A DNA stretch of 64,000 nt from RGIG8124 sp045130665 (GTDB taxonomy: Bacteria > Bacillota > Clostridia > Christensenellales > CAG-917). The stretch covers positions 186,001 to 250,000 of the forward strand of contig JBGUQC010000003.1 of assembly GCA_045130665.1 (NCBI GenBank). The letters are read 5' to 3'. Positions 1-7,957 of this stretch are shown here, piece by piece; position 1 is the stretch's first letter; each line of letters begins with the position of its first letter. The notes below the pieces were generated by a model. That model did not search any database. It had not been told where the DNA came from and saw only the letters and a list, made by a program, of their open reading frames with translations. Both the position numbers and the translations under genes were made by a program.

Positions 1-21
1 TTTTATTAAATAATAAAAGAC

Positions 22-50
22 TTGATTAATTTTTATAAACAATGTAAAAT
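22..50 (+). promoter_or_regulatory. Promoter of fhs
   Basis: TTGATT, 17-base spacer, TAAAAT. It lies in AT-rich DNA about 45 bases before the fhs start, and an AGAGGG ribosome site follows. Confidence 0.55.
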
Positions 51-94
51 AATATAAAATTATTTTAAAAATCATATAAAAGAGAGGGTAATCT

Positions 95-1741
95 ATGTTA
101 ACAGATATTGAAATTGCGCAAAGCGTCAAAATGAAACCAATCAAAGAAATTGCAGCATCTATTGGTATTAAAGAAGAAGACTTAGAGCTTTACGGCAACT
201 ACAAAGCCAAGGTTGTTTGCAAAGGCAACAAGAAAGGTAAATTAGTACTTGTTACAGCTATCAACCCAACACCAGCAGGTGAAGGAAAGACCACAGTTAC
301 AGTTGGTCTTGGAGATGCTTTCAAAGTATTAGGAAAATCCGTTACCTTAGCATTAAGAGAACCATCATTAGGACCAGTTTTCGGTATTAAAGGTGGAGCA
401 GCTGGTGGTGGCTGGGCACAAGTTGTTCCAATGGATGATTTGAACTTACATTTCACAGGTGATATTCATGCTGTAACTGCAGCTAACAACTTGTTATCTG
501 CAATGATTGATAACCATGTATTCCATGGAAATGAATTAGGTATTTCTGAAATTACATGGCACAGATGTATGGATATGAACGATAGAGCTCTTCGTAGAAT
601 TATCGTAGATCCAAACGGAACAATCTCACCAGAAACACAAAGAGATGAAAGTTTTGATATCACAACCGCAAGTGAAGCAATGGCAATTCTTTGCTTAGCA
701 AATGATCCACAAGACTTAAAGAGAAGACTTGGTAACATCATTATTGGTTACAATAAAGAAGGAAAACCAGTTACAGCTAGAGACTTAAAGGCAGATAACC
801 CAATGGCTATCTTACTTAAGGATGCAATTAAACCAAACCTCGTTCAAACAATCGGCGGAGTACCAACATTTATCCATGGTGGTCCATTCGCAAATATCGC
901 ACATGGCTGCAACAGTATTATCGCAACAAGAACAGCTCTCTCATATGCAGACTATGTGATTACTGAGGCAGGATTCGGTGCAGACTTAGGTGCAGAGAAA
1001 TTCTTAGATATCAAATGTAGAAAGGGTGGCTTAGAGCCAGATGCAATCGTATTAGTTGCAACGGCTCGTGCACTCAAGTATGGTGGATATGCTGCAGATC
1101 CAAAGGTAGAAGACTTAGAAGCACTTTCTAAGGGTCTTGGAAACCTTGAAAAACATATTGAAAACATTAAAAATGTTTATAATATGCCAGTTGTTGTTGC
1201 AATCAACAGATTCGTACAAGATACAGATGCTGAATTGAAGTTAATTGAAGATAGATGCGCTGCATTAGGTGTAGAGTGCTCAATGACAGAAGTTTGGGCA
1301 AAAGGCGGCGAAGGTGGCGTAGACCTTGCACAAAAAGTTATCAAAGCAATTGATAGCAAGAAAGGTAAACTCACATATTCATATCCTTTGGATATGTCCA
1401 TCAAAGATAAGATTATCGCAGTTGCAACAAAGATCTATGGTGCAGATGGCGTAGACTTCGAAGATGAAGCATTAAGACATCTTGAAATTCTTGAAAAGAC
1501 AGAATCAAAAGATCAACAAGTTTGTATTGCAAAGACACAATATTCCTTAACAGACGATCCAAAGAAGTTAGGAAGACCAACAGGCTTCAGAATCACAGTT
1601 AGAGACGTTGTATATAGAGGCGGCGCAGAATTTACAGTTGTATTAACAGGTAAGTTATTATTAATGCCAGGACTTCCAAAAGTTCCAGCAGCTGCTAAGA
1701 TGACAATCGACGAAAACGGAAAGATTGAAGGCTTATTCTAA
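95..1741 (+). CDS. fhs: Formate--tetrahydrofolate ligase
   Basis: Cytoplasmic enzyme that joins formate to tetrahydrofolate using ATP, giving 10-formyl-THF for one-carbon metabolism. The 548 residues are close to the usual length for the family (about 555). The ATP-binding loop PTPAGEGKTT is at residues 58-67, followed by the conserved GIKGGAAGGGWAQV stretch. The start has an AGAGGG ribosome site at a good distance. The stop codon shares one base with the start of the next gene, so the two are probably cotranslated. No other Wood-Ljungdahl or folate genes adjoin it, so a general one-carbon role is as likely as acetogenesis. Confidence 0.97.
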   Translation: MLTDIEIAQSVKMKPIKEIAASIGIKEEDLELYGNYKAKVVCKGNKKGKLVLVTAINPTPAGEGKTTVTVGLGDAFKVLGKSVTLALREPSLGPVFGIKGGAAGGGWAQVVPMDDLNLHFTGDIHAVTAANNLLSAMIDNHVFHGNELGISEITWHRCMDMNDRALRRIIVDPNGTISPETQRDESFDITTASEAMAILCLANDPQDLKRRLGNIIIGYNKEGKPVTARDLKADNPMAILLKDAIKPNLVQTIGGVPTFIHGGPFANIAHGCNSIIATRTALSYADYVITEAGFGADLGAEKFLDIKCRKGGLEPDAIVLVATARALKYGGYAADPKVEDLEALSKGLGNLEKHIENIKNVYNMPVVVAINRFVQDTDAELKLIEDRCAALGVECSMTEVWAKGGEGGVDLAQKVIKAIDSKKGKLTYSYPLDMSIKDKIIAVATKIYGADGVDFEDEALRHLEILEKTESKDQQVCIAKTQYSLTDDPKKLGRPTGFRITVRDVVYRGGAEFTVVLTGKLLLMPGLPKVPAAAKMTIDENGKIEGLF

Positions 1742-2286
1742 TGAAAGATTTTCTAAAAGAGCATAAGTGGGAATATATTACCGCACTTGTATCACTAATA
1801 GTTTTTCTAGTAATAGGTGCGGTGATTCTCTTTATGCCTTTAGATACTTTTCAGATAGACGATGAGATAACCTTTAGAGTCTTAGATGAAAGATTCTATT
1901 ACGAAGGCACAGATGTTTACGATTTATTTGCAAACATATCTCAAAGCGCCTATCAAAGATATAAATTATTTGTTGTTCTAGATTTCGTTATTATTGGTGC
2001 ATGTGGAGTTGGCATGACTGCTCTCATGACACCACTTTGTAATAAGAAATCCCAAATACTTGCAGTTTGCTTATCTCTACTTCCAAGTGCTTTCAACTTT
2101 GTTGAAAATGTACTAACCATTAGGGCAATGTCTTATTTCCCAACATATATGGAGAAGTTAAGTGAAGCATTATCTGCATTTACAACAATTAAATGGTGTA
2201 GTTTAATTATTTGGGCTCTTGCATTTATAGCACTAATTGTGCTAAAGTGTGTAAAGGACAACAAAAAACAGGTTGAAAATAATTAA
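1741..2286 (+). CDS. Four-helix integral membrane protein, unknown function
   Basis: I do not recognise this 181-residue protein. It has about four membrane segments (near residues 15-35, 77-97, 105-125 and 148-170). A polar, acidic loop of about 40 residues between the first two is probably extracytoplasmic. The tail is short and lysine-rich. The start overlaps the fhs stop by one base, so translation is probably coupled to fhs. The M28 peptidase begins 21 bases after the stop with its own GGGGGGA ribosome site. The function is open; the context only says it is coexpressed with a membrane peptidase. Confidence 0.75.
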   Translation: MKDFLKEHKWEYITALVSLIVFLVIGAVILFMPLDTFQIDDEITFRVLDERFYYEGTDVYDLFANISQSAYQRYKLFVVLDFVIIGACGVGMTALMTPLCNKKSQILAVCLSLLPSAFNFVENVLTIRAMSYFPTYMEKLSEALSAFTTIKWCSLIIWALAFIALIVLKCVKDNKKQVENN

Positions 2287-2307
2287 TTATATAGGGGGGA
2301 ATGTAAT

Positions 2308-3540
2308 ATGTTGGTTTCTGAAGAAATTAGACAGAAAGCAATAGATTACGAAGTAGAATCTATTCATTACATTACTGAGCAAATTGGACCAAGAGAATCT
2401 GGTATGCCAAACGAACTCAAAGCAGAGGAATGGCTAAAGAATGAGATTGATTCTAATGGTTGGGCAGATTCATCCGTTATAGATGAATTTACAGTATCTA
2501 GACATGCACTTGTAGGTTTTACAAAGATTATTGGTGTTTTATTAATATTCGCATCATTAATCCAACTTTTATTCTTTATTCCATCCAATGGAATAGCTGG
2601 ATTAGTTGTTGGCATTGTTTCTTTAGTTATTGGTTTATTCTGTTTATTAACAACAGTTGAAGAATTCCTAGTATATCATGAGTTCTTAGATAGATTCTTA
2701 CCAAGAACTAAATCACACAACGTATATGCAAAGTATGCACCAACAGGTGAAGTTAAGAGAAGAATAATATTCAATGGACACGTAGATAGCGCATATGAAT
2801 GGACATTAATGAAGATTAAACAAAACGTAATGGTTGTTGCACTTGTTATAGATATTGTTTGTTTACTCGGAACAATAGCATTATCTGTAGTAGCAATCGT
2901 TCTTCGTGGAGCTATGTGGCCAAGAATAGTAATGGCTTGCTTTGCTGTACCATATGTTGCTTTATTCTTTGTATGTAACTTTAAGGTAGTTGTTCCAGGT
3001 GCAAATGATAACCTTACAGGAACAATGAATGCAGTTGCAGTATTAAAGTGCTTAAAGGAAAGCGGAATCCGTTTTGAAAACACAGAAGTTTGTGCTCTCT
3101 TAACAGGTTCAGAAGAAGCTGGTTTAAGAGGTGCTAAAGCATTCGCAAAGAAATATAAAGAAGAGTGTGATGCAGTTCCAACAGCTATTATTGCAATGGA
3201 CACATTAAGAGATCTAGAGTTCTTAACAATTTATGATAAAGATATGACATCTTTAGTTAAGAATGATAAGGATTGTTCAAAGCTTATTGATAAGGCTTGT
3301 GCAAACATCAATCACCCACTTATTCATGGTGGTGTTCCATTTGGTGCATCAGATGCTGCAGCTTTATCTAAGGGTGGATTAAAAGCAATCTGTGTAGTAG
3401 GTCAAGATCCATTACATGCAACATATTATCATAACGTAAGAGATACAGCAGATATTCTTCGTCCAGATTGTATGAGAGTTTGCTTGGATATCTCACTAGA
3501 AGCCGCTGAGATTTTCGATAAAGAAGGTTTCGGAGAATAG
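2308..3540 (+). CDS. Membrane-embedded M28 family zinc peptidase
   Basis: Probable zinc aminopeptidase. All M28 metal and catalytic positions are visible: H158 and D160 (NGHVDS), D234 (GANDN), E269-E270 (SEE), D298 (MDT) and H375 (YHNVRD). Two pairs of hydrophobic helices interrupt the fold, at about residues 72-115 and 172-226. The second pair sits between the HxD motif and the bridging Asp, where soluble relatives have a short loop. The site is therefore held at the membrane; which face it is on cannot be decided here. The ribosome site is a run of G just before the start. The gene ends at a shared terminator. Confidence 0.85.
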   Translation: MLVSEEIRQKAIDYEVESIHYITEQIGPRESGMPNELKAEEWLKNEIDSNGWADSSVIDEFTVSRHALVGFTKIIGVLLIFASLIQLLFFIPSNGIAGLVVGIVSLVIGLFCLLTTVEEFLVYHEFLDRFLPRTKSHNVYAKYAPTGEVKRRIIFNGHVDSAYEWTLMKIKQNVMVVALVIDIVCLLGTIALSVVAIVLRGAMWPRIVMACFAVPYVALFFVCNFKVVVPGANDNLTGTMNAVAVLKCLKESGIRFENTEVCALLTGSEEAGLRGAKAFAKKYKEECDAVPTAIIAMDTLRDLEFLTIYDKDMTSLVKNDKDCSKLIDKACANINHPLIHGGVPFGASDAAALSKGGLKAICVVGQDPLHATYYHNVRDTADILRPDCMRVCLDISLEAAEIFDKEGFGE

Positions 3541-3561
3541 ATTACCTAAATATAAAAAAAG

Positions 3562-3592
3562 AAGGAGCTCGCTTTGAGCTCCTTTTATTTAT
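3562..3592. terminator. Bidirectional terminator between converging genes
   Basis: A 9-bp stem (AAGGAGCTC/GAGCTCCTT) with a 5-base loop has an A-run on one side and a T-run on the other. It serves the M28 peptidase on plus and the lipoprotein on minus. Confidence 0.85.
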
Positions 3593-5070
3593 TATACTCT
3601 TTTAACTTTGAGGTGGATGTAGAATGTATATCCGCCATATTCATATGTTTCAACTGGAATGATGAAGTCTGTTTCTTCGCTTGATACTCTATCTACATCA
3701 AAATGATTAATATCTTCAAGCTTTAATTTTGTTGCAGATGTTGTCTTGCCTATTCTAAGAATAGTGTAAGTAATCTTTTCTGTACCACTTGTTAATTCCA
3801 ATTGGTTGTTCTTTACATATGCGCATGTGTTATCTCCAATGTATGTAACAACTGCATCATAATAGATTTCTCCATTGGAGTAGAAGAATAATGGTTGTGT
3901 GTATTTATATTCGACACCATTATTGGTATATGTAATATTAAGATAATTTGCACCTGCTGTTGTGTCATTTAATCCAGTTACGGTCCATGAAGAAGCAGAA
4001 TAATTAAATTTTACAGTAGTTCCATCTGCTTTTAACATGATGAAGGATTCAATATAATTTGATATATTTTTTGCATGATCTGCCTTTTGGTAGAATATAC
4101 CACTTGTTGCATCCTTTAAGTTAACAGATAAGATTCTTTGATATGTATTTGTAATATCTGGATTATATACTTTAATTGTCTTCTTGGTTTCAACGCCAGC
4201 ATGTGTGATTGTAATTGTAATAATATTAGCATTACCTGTTTCCCAACCTGATACCATACCTGATGTTAAAGCGATTTTATTGCCATCATATTTAAGTGAT
4301 TTTTGTTGTGTTTCATTATTAGATATGTATTGACTCAAAGAATAACCTCTAGGAACTATACTTATAAGTTCGCTTGCATCCAATGTCTTTTCAAGCCCGG
4401 CTTCAACAACTTTTACTGTTGCATTGTAGCTCAATCCTTTATATGAAATTGATGCTGTTACAATACCTTCTTTTGAGGAATCAAAAGACGTAATATTGCT
4501 TGCAGATAAAACCGCATCTTGGCAGAATAAATCTTGATAAACTATACCAAGTTTTAATGCTTTTGCAAGTTGTTCATTGCTTGCACTTTTTGCAACTATA
4601 GCATCTTGAGATGTATATGTTTTATTCTTTGAATAAAGAGCAAGTGGTGAAAGGCTAGAGGATGCCTTGCCATTCTTTCCTACAGCATATGTTCCATCTA
4701 CAATAAGGACATCGTCATTAATCTCTTGAGCATAAACTCTATCTAGATAAGACATGTCATTTTCGTATGTATTAATTGGAGTGTTGAAATCAAAGTAATA
4801 TTCATAGACCGTTTCTTTTTCTCTTGTGAGCGCGTATATATTGTTATAGTACGTATATGTGCCTGTTGAGACAACAACCTCTTTTTGATATCCGTTTTGG
4901 TGTGTGTTTGTTAATTCAAATTCGCCGTTATGTAATTCTAATTGGTTAGTATATTCTCCATTTGTGTAAGAATATGTTCCGCCTTCTTCTTTCTTTTTAT
5001 TACATGCAACTAAAGAAAAAAGCATCAATACTAACAATGATACACCAACAATCCATAAATACTTTTTCAT
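3592..5070 (-). CDS. Secreted lipoprotein with beta-rich repeats, unknown function
   Basis: A 492-residue lipoprotein. It starts with a basic N-terminus, a hydrophobic core and a lipobox SLVAC (Cys23), followed by a charged linker, so it should be lipid-anchored outside the cell. The rest is rich in Thr, Tyr and Asn, with Ig-like strand patterns (for example SYKGLSYNATVKVV and GVETKKTIKVYN). No catalytic motif was seen. I chose the Met at 5070 because GGAGGAACT lies just upstream and the signal peptide begins there; the frame is open 14 codons further up. It sits 13 bases after the cation exchanger, probably in one operon. Confidence 0.8.
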   Translation of the reverse strand: MKKYLWIVGVSLLVLMLFSLVACNKKKEEGGTYSYTNGEYTNQLELHNGEFELTNTHQNGYQKEVVVSTGTYTYYNNIYALTREKETVYEYYFDFNTPINTYENDMSYLDRVYAQEINDDVLIVDGTYAVGKNGKASSSLSPLALYSKNKTYTSQDAIVAKSASNEQLAKALKLGIVYQDLFCQDAVLSASNITSFDSSKEGIVTASISYKGLSYNATVKVVEAGLEKTLDASELISIVPRGYSLSQYISNNETQQKSLKYDGNKIALTSGMVSGWETGNANIITITITHAGVETKKTIKVYNPDITNTYQRILSVNLKDATSGIFYQKADHAKNISNYIESFIMLKADGTTVKFNYSASSWTVTGLNDTTAGANYLNITYTNNGVEYKYTQPLFFYSNGEIYYDAVVTYIGDNTCAYVKNNQLELTSGTEKITYTILRIGKTTSATKLKLEDINHFDVDRVSSEETDFIIPVETYEYGGYTFYIHLKVKRV

Positions 5071-5083
5071 AGTTCCTCCAATC

Positions 5084-6199
5084 TTATGCTGCGAAGATAT
5101 GTATGATTCCAACTGAATTTACGTTTAATACTAATAATGTGATATATGCTATGTAACCTACCAAAATCAGTGCACCTTGCCAACGCTGAATCTTTCCTGT
5201 GAATAGTGAAGGAAGGAATGCAACTGCTGCAAATGCTAAACAGATAGGTAAATCTAAAACTATGGTCTGTGGGTTTACTGGTAAAGAACCACCACTTATG
5301 AATGCACAGAGAGGAAGAATAAGTGTAATATCTATGATATTAGCCCCTATAATATTACCAACAGACATATCTCCTTTCTTCTTTGCAACTGAAATAATAG
5401 CAGTTGTTAATTCTGGAAGAGATGTGCCAACAGCAACAATAGTAACACCAATAATATCTCCAGGAACATTACACATCTCAGCAAGTTGTTGACCATATTT
5501 ATTAAGTAATATAGCACCACCTGCAATACCACCTGCTCCCAAGATGAATAGTATGACATTCTTTATTATCTCTTTCTTTGTTGGTTTTCTTCTTGTGCGG
5601 ATCTTTTTATTAGACTTCATGGCCTCAACATCTGCATCTGTGGCAGTGAGGTGATCATAGTTTTCATAAAAAGTAACATCTATATTTTCTAAATCATCCT
5701 CCAAATCTTTTGGAGTCATTGCTTCTTTTTTAACTGCAAAGATGTTCTCAATAAAGTAGAGAACGAATACTGCAATAACAATTACTGCTTGCCATACAAC
5801 GAGTTGTCCTCTATGTTCTGCATCACTATCTACAAAGCAGAATATGAAGAGAAGTAAGATAGCAAGGATTAAAATTAAAATCTTTTTGTAGTTTTTCTTT
5901 CTATCAATAATTGCTGGGACAGCTAGGATAGATACGCCTAAGATAAGACCAATGTTTGCATTAACTGATCCTACAGCATTGCCAATAGCAAGACCAATGT
6001 TGCCTTCTGCTGCACCAATAGTTGAAACTAAAATTTCTGGAAGAGTGGTGGCAATAGAAACGATTGTAGCACCAATTATAAAACGAGGAACGCCACTAAC
6101 TTCGGCAATCCAGCTTGATGCATCTACAAACCAATCTCCACCTTTAACAATAAGAACAATTCCTACTGCAAGTAATAATATACAAATAAACCACTCCAT
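5084..6199 (-). CDS. Ca2+/cation antiporter, CaCA family (YrbG-like)
   Basis: Inner-membrane Na+/Ca2+ exchanger-type antiporter of 371 residues. Both alpha-repeats are present: TTLPEILVST followed by GNAVGSVNAN in the first half, and GTSLPELTTAI followed by GNIIGANIID in the second. An acidic then basic cytoplasmic loop (about residues 160-205) joins the halves. About ten membrane helices are expected. The first Met matches where family members begin. No Shine-Dalgarno site is visible, and a good promoter ends 8 bases before the ATG, so the mRNA may be leaderless. The substrate ion is not fixed by sequence. Confidence 0.9.
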   Translation of the reverse strand: MEWFICILLLAVGIVLIVKGGDWFVDASSWIAEVSGVPRFIIGATIVSIATTLPEILVSTIGAAEGNIGLAIGNAVGSVNANIGLILGVSILAVPAIIDRKKNYKKILILILAILLLFIFCFVDSDAEHRGQLVVWQAVIVIAVFVLYFIENIFAVKKEAMTPKDLEDDLENIDVTFYENYDHLTATDADVEAMKSNKKIRTRRKPTKKEIIKNVILFILGAGGIAGGAILLNKYGQQLAEMCNVPGDIIGVTIVAVGTSLPELTTAIISVAKKKGDMSVGNIIGANIIDITLILPLCAFISGGSLPVNPQTIVLDLPICLAFAAVAFLPSLFTGKIQRWQGALILVGYIAYITLLVLNVNSVGIIHIFAA

Positions 6200-6207
6200 A
6201 TGTTAAA

Positions 6208-6236
6208 ACTATACTCTAATGACAGTATAAAGTCAA
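6208..6236 (-). promoter_or_regulatory. Promoter of the cation exchanger, abutting its ATG
   Basis: On the minus strand this reads TTGACT, 17-base spacer, TATAGT, then 8 bases to the ATG at 6199. The expected transcript start is within a base or two of the start codon. Confidence 0.65.
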
Positions 6237-6281
6237 CAATGATAATTTGTCTAATTATCATCTTTGCTAAGAAATAGGTTG

Positions 6282-6310
6282 TTGACATAAGTGCCATAAA
6301 AACTTACAAT
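6282..6310 (+). promoter_or_regulatory. Promoter of the GtrA-like gene
   Basis: TTGACA, 17-base spacer, TACAAT, a near-consensus sigma-A promoter 36 bases before the ATG. It is divergent from the exchanger promoter. Confidence 0.75.
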
Positions 6311-6345
6311 TAATTATATTAATTCGCAAAATTTTAAGAGGATTT

Positions 6346-6999
6346 ATGGGAAAAGAGAAAGAGGTACAATTAGATTTTAGTTACAGTGATTATGTAGAAA
6401 TGAACGCACCAAGAGGTGGCATAAAGGGTTTCTTCGATAAGCATAAGACAATTTTACAAATGATTCTATTCATGTTCTTAAGTTTATTATGCTTTGTATC
6501 ACAAATCATCGTATTGAACGTATGTATCAAGATATTCGGTGCAGCAGGGTATACACAAGAATTAAAATTTGCTGGTGTATTTAGCGCATTTAACCAACCA
6601 TTGAACGCATTCATTGGATTCTTAGCAGGTAACGTAGTAGCAAAGGTATTATCCTTCGTTCTTAACTATAAGACCACATTCAAGTCCAACAGTAATAAGT
6701 TATTCTCATTCATTGGTTATGTAATCATGGTTGTTGCTTTAATCATTGCAGAGACATTAGTTGGCGCACCACTTTCAGATGCATTAAAGAGCGGATTCAT
6801 GGCAGCGGGTGCAGCAGAAGATAGCATTTGGGTAGAGATTTGTCCAACATTATCCATGATTCTTTATTCAGCAGCAGACTTCGTTATAGTCTTCTTAATG
6901 GATAAGTTCGTTCTTATGAGACAAAAAGAAGAGAAGCAAATAGAGCAAATTGAGACCATGGAAAGCGGAATCGTTTGCAACTATGATGAGTTAGCATAA
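6346..6999 (+). CDS. GtrA-like membrane protein
   Basis: A 217-residue protein with four hydrophobic segments (about residues 38-60, 82-102, 123-143 and 170-188). Segment ends such as FVLNYKTTFKS and MDKFVLMR resemble the N-x-x-[WF]-x-F turns of GtrA family proteins, which move or flip lipid-linked sugars. The first 30 residues and the tail are polar and charged. The family call comes from pattern memory only; another four-helix family is possible. It has its own promoter and terminator, so it is monocistronic. Confidence 0.55.
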   Translation: MGKEKEVQLDFSYSDYVEMNAPRGGIKGFFDKHKTILQMILFMFLSLLCFVSQIIVLNVCIKIFGAAGYTQELKFAGVFSAFNQPLNAFIGFLAGNVVAKVLSFVLNYKTTFKSNSNKLFSFIGYVIMVVALIIAETLVGAPLSDALKSGFMAAGAAEDSIWVEICPTLSMILYSAADFVIVFLMDKFVLMRQKEEKQIEQIETMESGIVCNYDELA

Positions 7000-7020
7000 G
7001 ATAAAAAAAGGATAAAAAGA

Positions 7021-7050
7021 AAGGACACCCATTGAGGTGTCCTTTTTGTT
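7021..7050. terminator. Bidirectional terminator
   Basis: Stem AAGGACACC/GGTGTCCTT with a 6-base loop and a T-run, between the GtrA-like gene and mscL, which converge here. Confidence 0.85.
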
Positions 7051-7065
7051 TTAATAATCTAAAGA

Positions 7066-7665
7066 TTATTTCTTTTCGAGAAGTTCTATAATTTGTTTTA
7101 ATAAATCTTCTGTTGTTGGTGGTACTGGCTCTGCTGCTTTAGCTGCTTCGATTTCTGCTGCTTTAGCTTCGTCAATAGCAATGATTTCTTTTTTGCTCTT
7201 TCCATCTTTCTTTAAAGCTTTAACTTCTTCTTTTGTTAATGCTTTATATTTGCCTGCTGTTGCCTTTTCACTTGCAGCTTTAACAGTGTTGATTGCCTTG
7301 ATGATTCCGAACAATACAGCTGCAACAAGTAAGAAGTTAACAATAGCCATAATGAATGCACCCCAGTTAATATAGATAGATTGTGTGAGGTCAATTTCTT
7401 GAACTTCAGCAATCCAACCATAATTGTAAACAACATCACCGTTTGCATTTTTACCAACTAACATAGTGATAAGTCCACTAACGCCATCACCCATTGGGAT
7501 AGAGTTAATTAATGGTTGGAAAATGTTGGTTACGAGAGCTGTTACAATTGCTGTAAATGCAGCGCCTATGATCATACCAACAGCAAGGTCTACAACATTG
7601 CCGCGGGTTATGAAGTCTTTGAATTCTTTAAGTAATCCCATTCCTGGTATTTTCTTTTTTGCCAT
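7066..7665 (-). CDS. mscL: Large-conductance mechanosensitive channel MscL
   Basis: Homopentameric channel that opens under membrane tension to release solutes in hypo-osmotic shock. The N-terminus (LLKEFKDFITRGNVVDLAVGMIIGAAF) is classical MscL; TM1 is about residues 24-46 and TM2 about 98-120. At 199 residues it is 50-65 longer than usual. The extra length is an Ala/Lys/Glu-rich helical stretch after TM2, before the final helical bundle (TTEDLLKQIIELLEKK). A promoter (TTGACT-N18-TATAAT) and an AGAGGAGA ribosome site precede the start. Confidence 0.95.
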   Translation of the reverse strand: MAKKKIPGMGLLKEFKDFITRGNVVDLAVGMIIGAAFTAIVTALVTNIFQPLINSIPMGDGVSGLITMLVGKNANGDVVYNYGWIAEVQEIDLTQSIYINWGAFIMAIVNFLLVAAVLFGIIKAINTVKAASEKATAGKYKALTKEEVKALKKDGKSKKEIIAIDEAKAAEIEAAKAAEPVPPTTEDLLKQIIELLEKK

Positions 7666-7702
7666 AATCCGTCGTCTCCTCTGTTATTTGTTTGTTGCAA
7701 AT

Positions 7703-7732
7703 ATTATATATTTTTATGCATAAATAAGTCAA
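7703..7732 (-). promoter_or_regulatory. Promoter of mscL
   Basis: Minus-strand TTGACT, 18-base spacer, TATAAT, about 38 bases before the mscL start. Confidence 0.65.
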
Positions 7733-7768
7733 TTTTTTATTAAAAAATGGCCCTTTATGAGCGAATTT

Positions 7769-7784
7769 TGGTGTTAAAACACCA
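7769..7784. repeat. 16-bp perfect palindrome, possible operator
   Basis: TGGTGTTAAAACACCA reads the same on both strands. It lies between the divergent mscL and thiT promoters, 8 bases before the thiT -35 box. No T-run follows on either side, so a protein-binding site fits better than a terminator. Confidence 0.45.
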
Positions 7785-7792
7785 CATTTAGG

Positions 7793-7820
7793 TTGACTTA
7801 CGTGAAATAGATAGTAAAAT
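7793..7820 (+). promoter_or_regulatory. Promoter of the TPP riboswitch-thiT transcript
   Basis: TTGACT, 16-base spacer, TAAAAT. The transcript should start about 7827, just ahead of the riboswitch. Confidence 0.65.
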
Positions 7821-7828
7821 ATATACAT

Positions 7829-7900
7829 AAGCTAGGGGTGCCTAAAAAGGCTGAGATCATACCCTCGAACTTGTGAGTTAGTACTCGCGTAAGGAAGCAA
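7829..7900 (+). ncRNA. TPP riboswitch (THI element)
   Basis: The thi-box landmarks occur in order: GGGGTGCC, then GGCTGAGA, then ACCCTCGAACTTG, then GCGTAAGGAAGC, with a short P1 (GCT/AGC) closing the aptamer. It binds thiamine pyrophosphate. It lies upstream of a thiamine transporter, as in other Bacillota. The expression platform is the hairpin at 7926-7957. Confidence 0.95.
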
Positions 7901-7925
7901 AACCTTATTCATTAAGTTTGATGAT

Positions 7926-7957
7926 AACCTCTGGCAATAAAAGTTGGAGGTTTTTTT
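7926..7957 (+). terminator. Riboswitch expression platform: hairpin holding the thiT ribosome site
   Basis: AACCTC pairs with GAGGTT; the 3' arm contains the GGAGG ribosome site of thiT (7946-7950), and seven T follow directly before the ATG. It can act as an intrinsic terminator, as a ribosome-site blocker, or both. Formation with TPP bound would shut thiT off. Confidence 0.75.
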
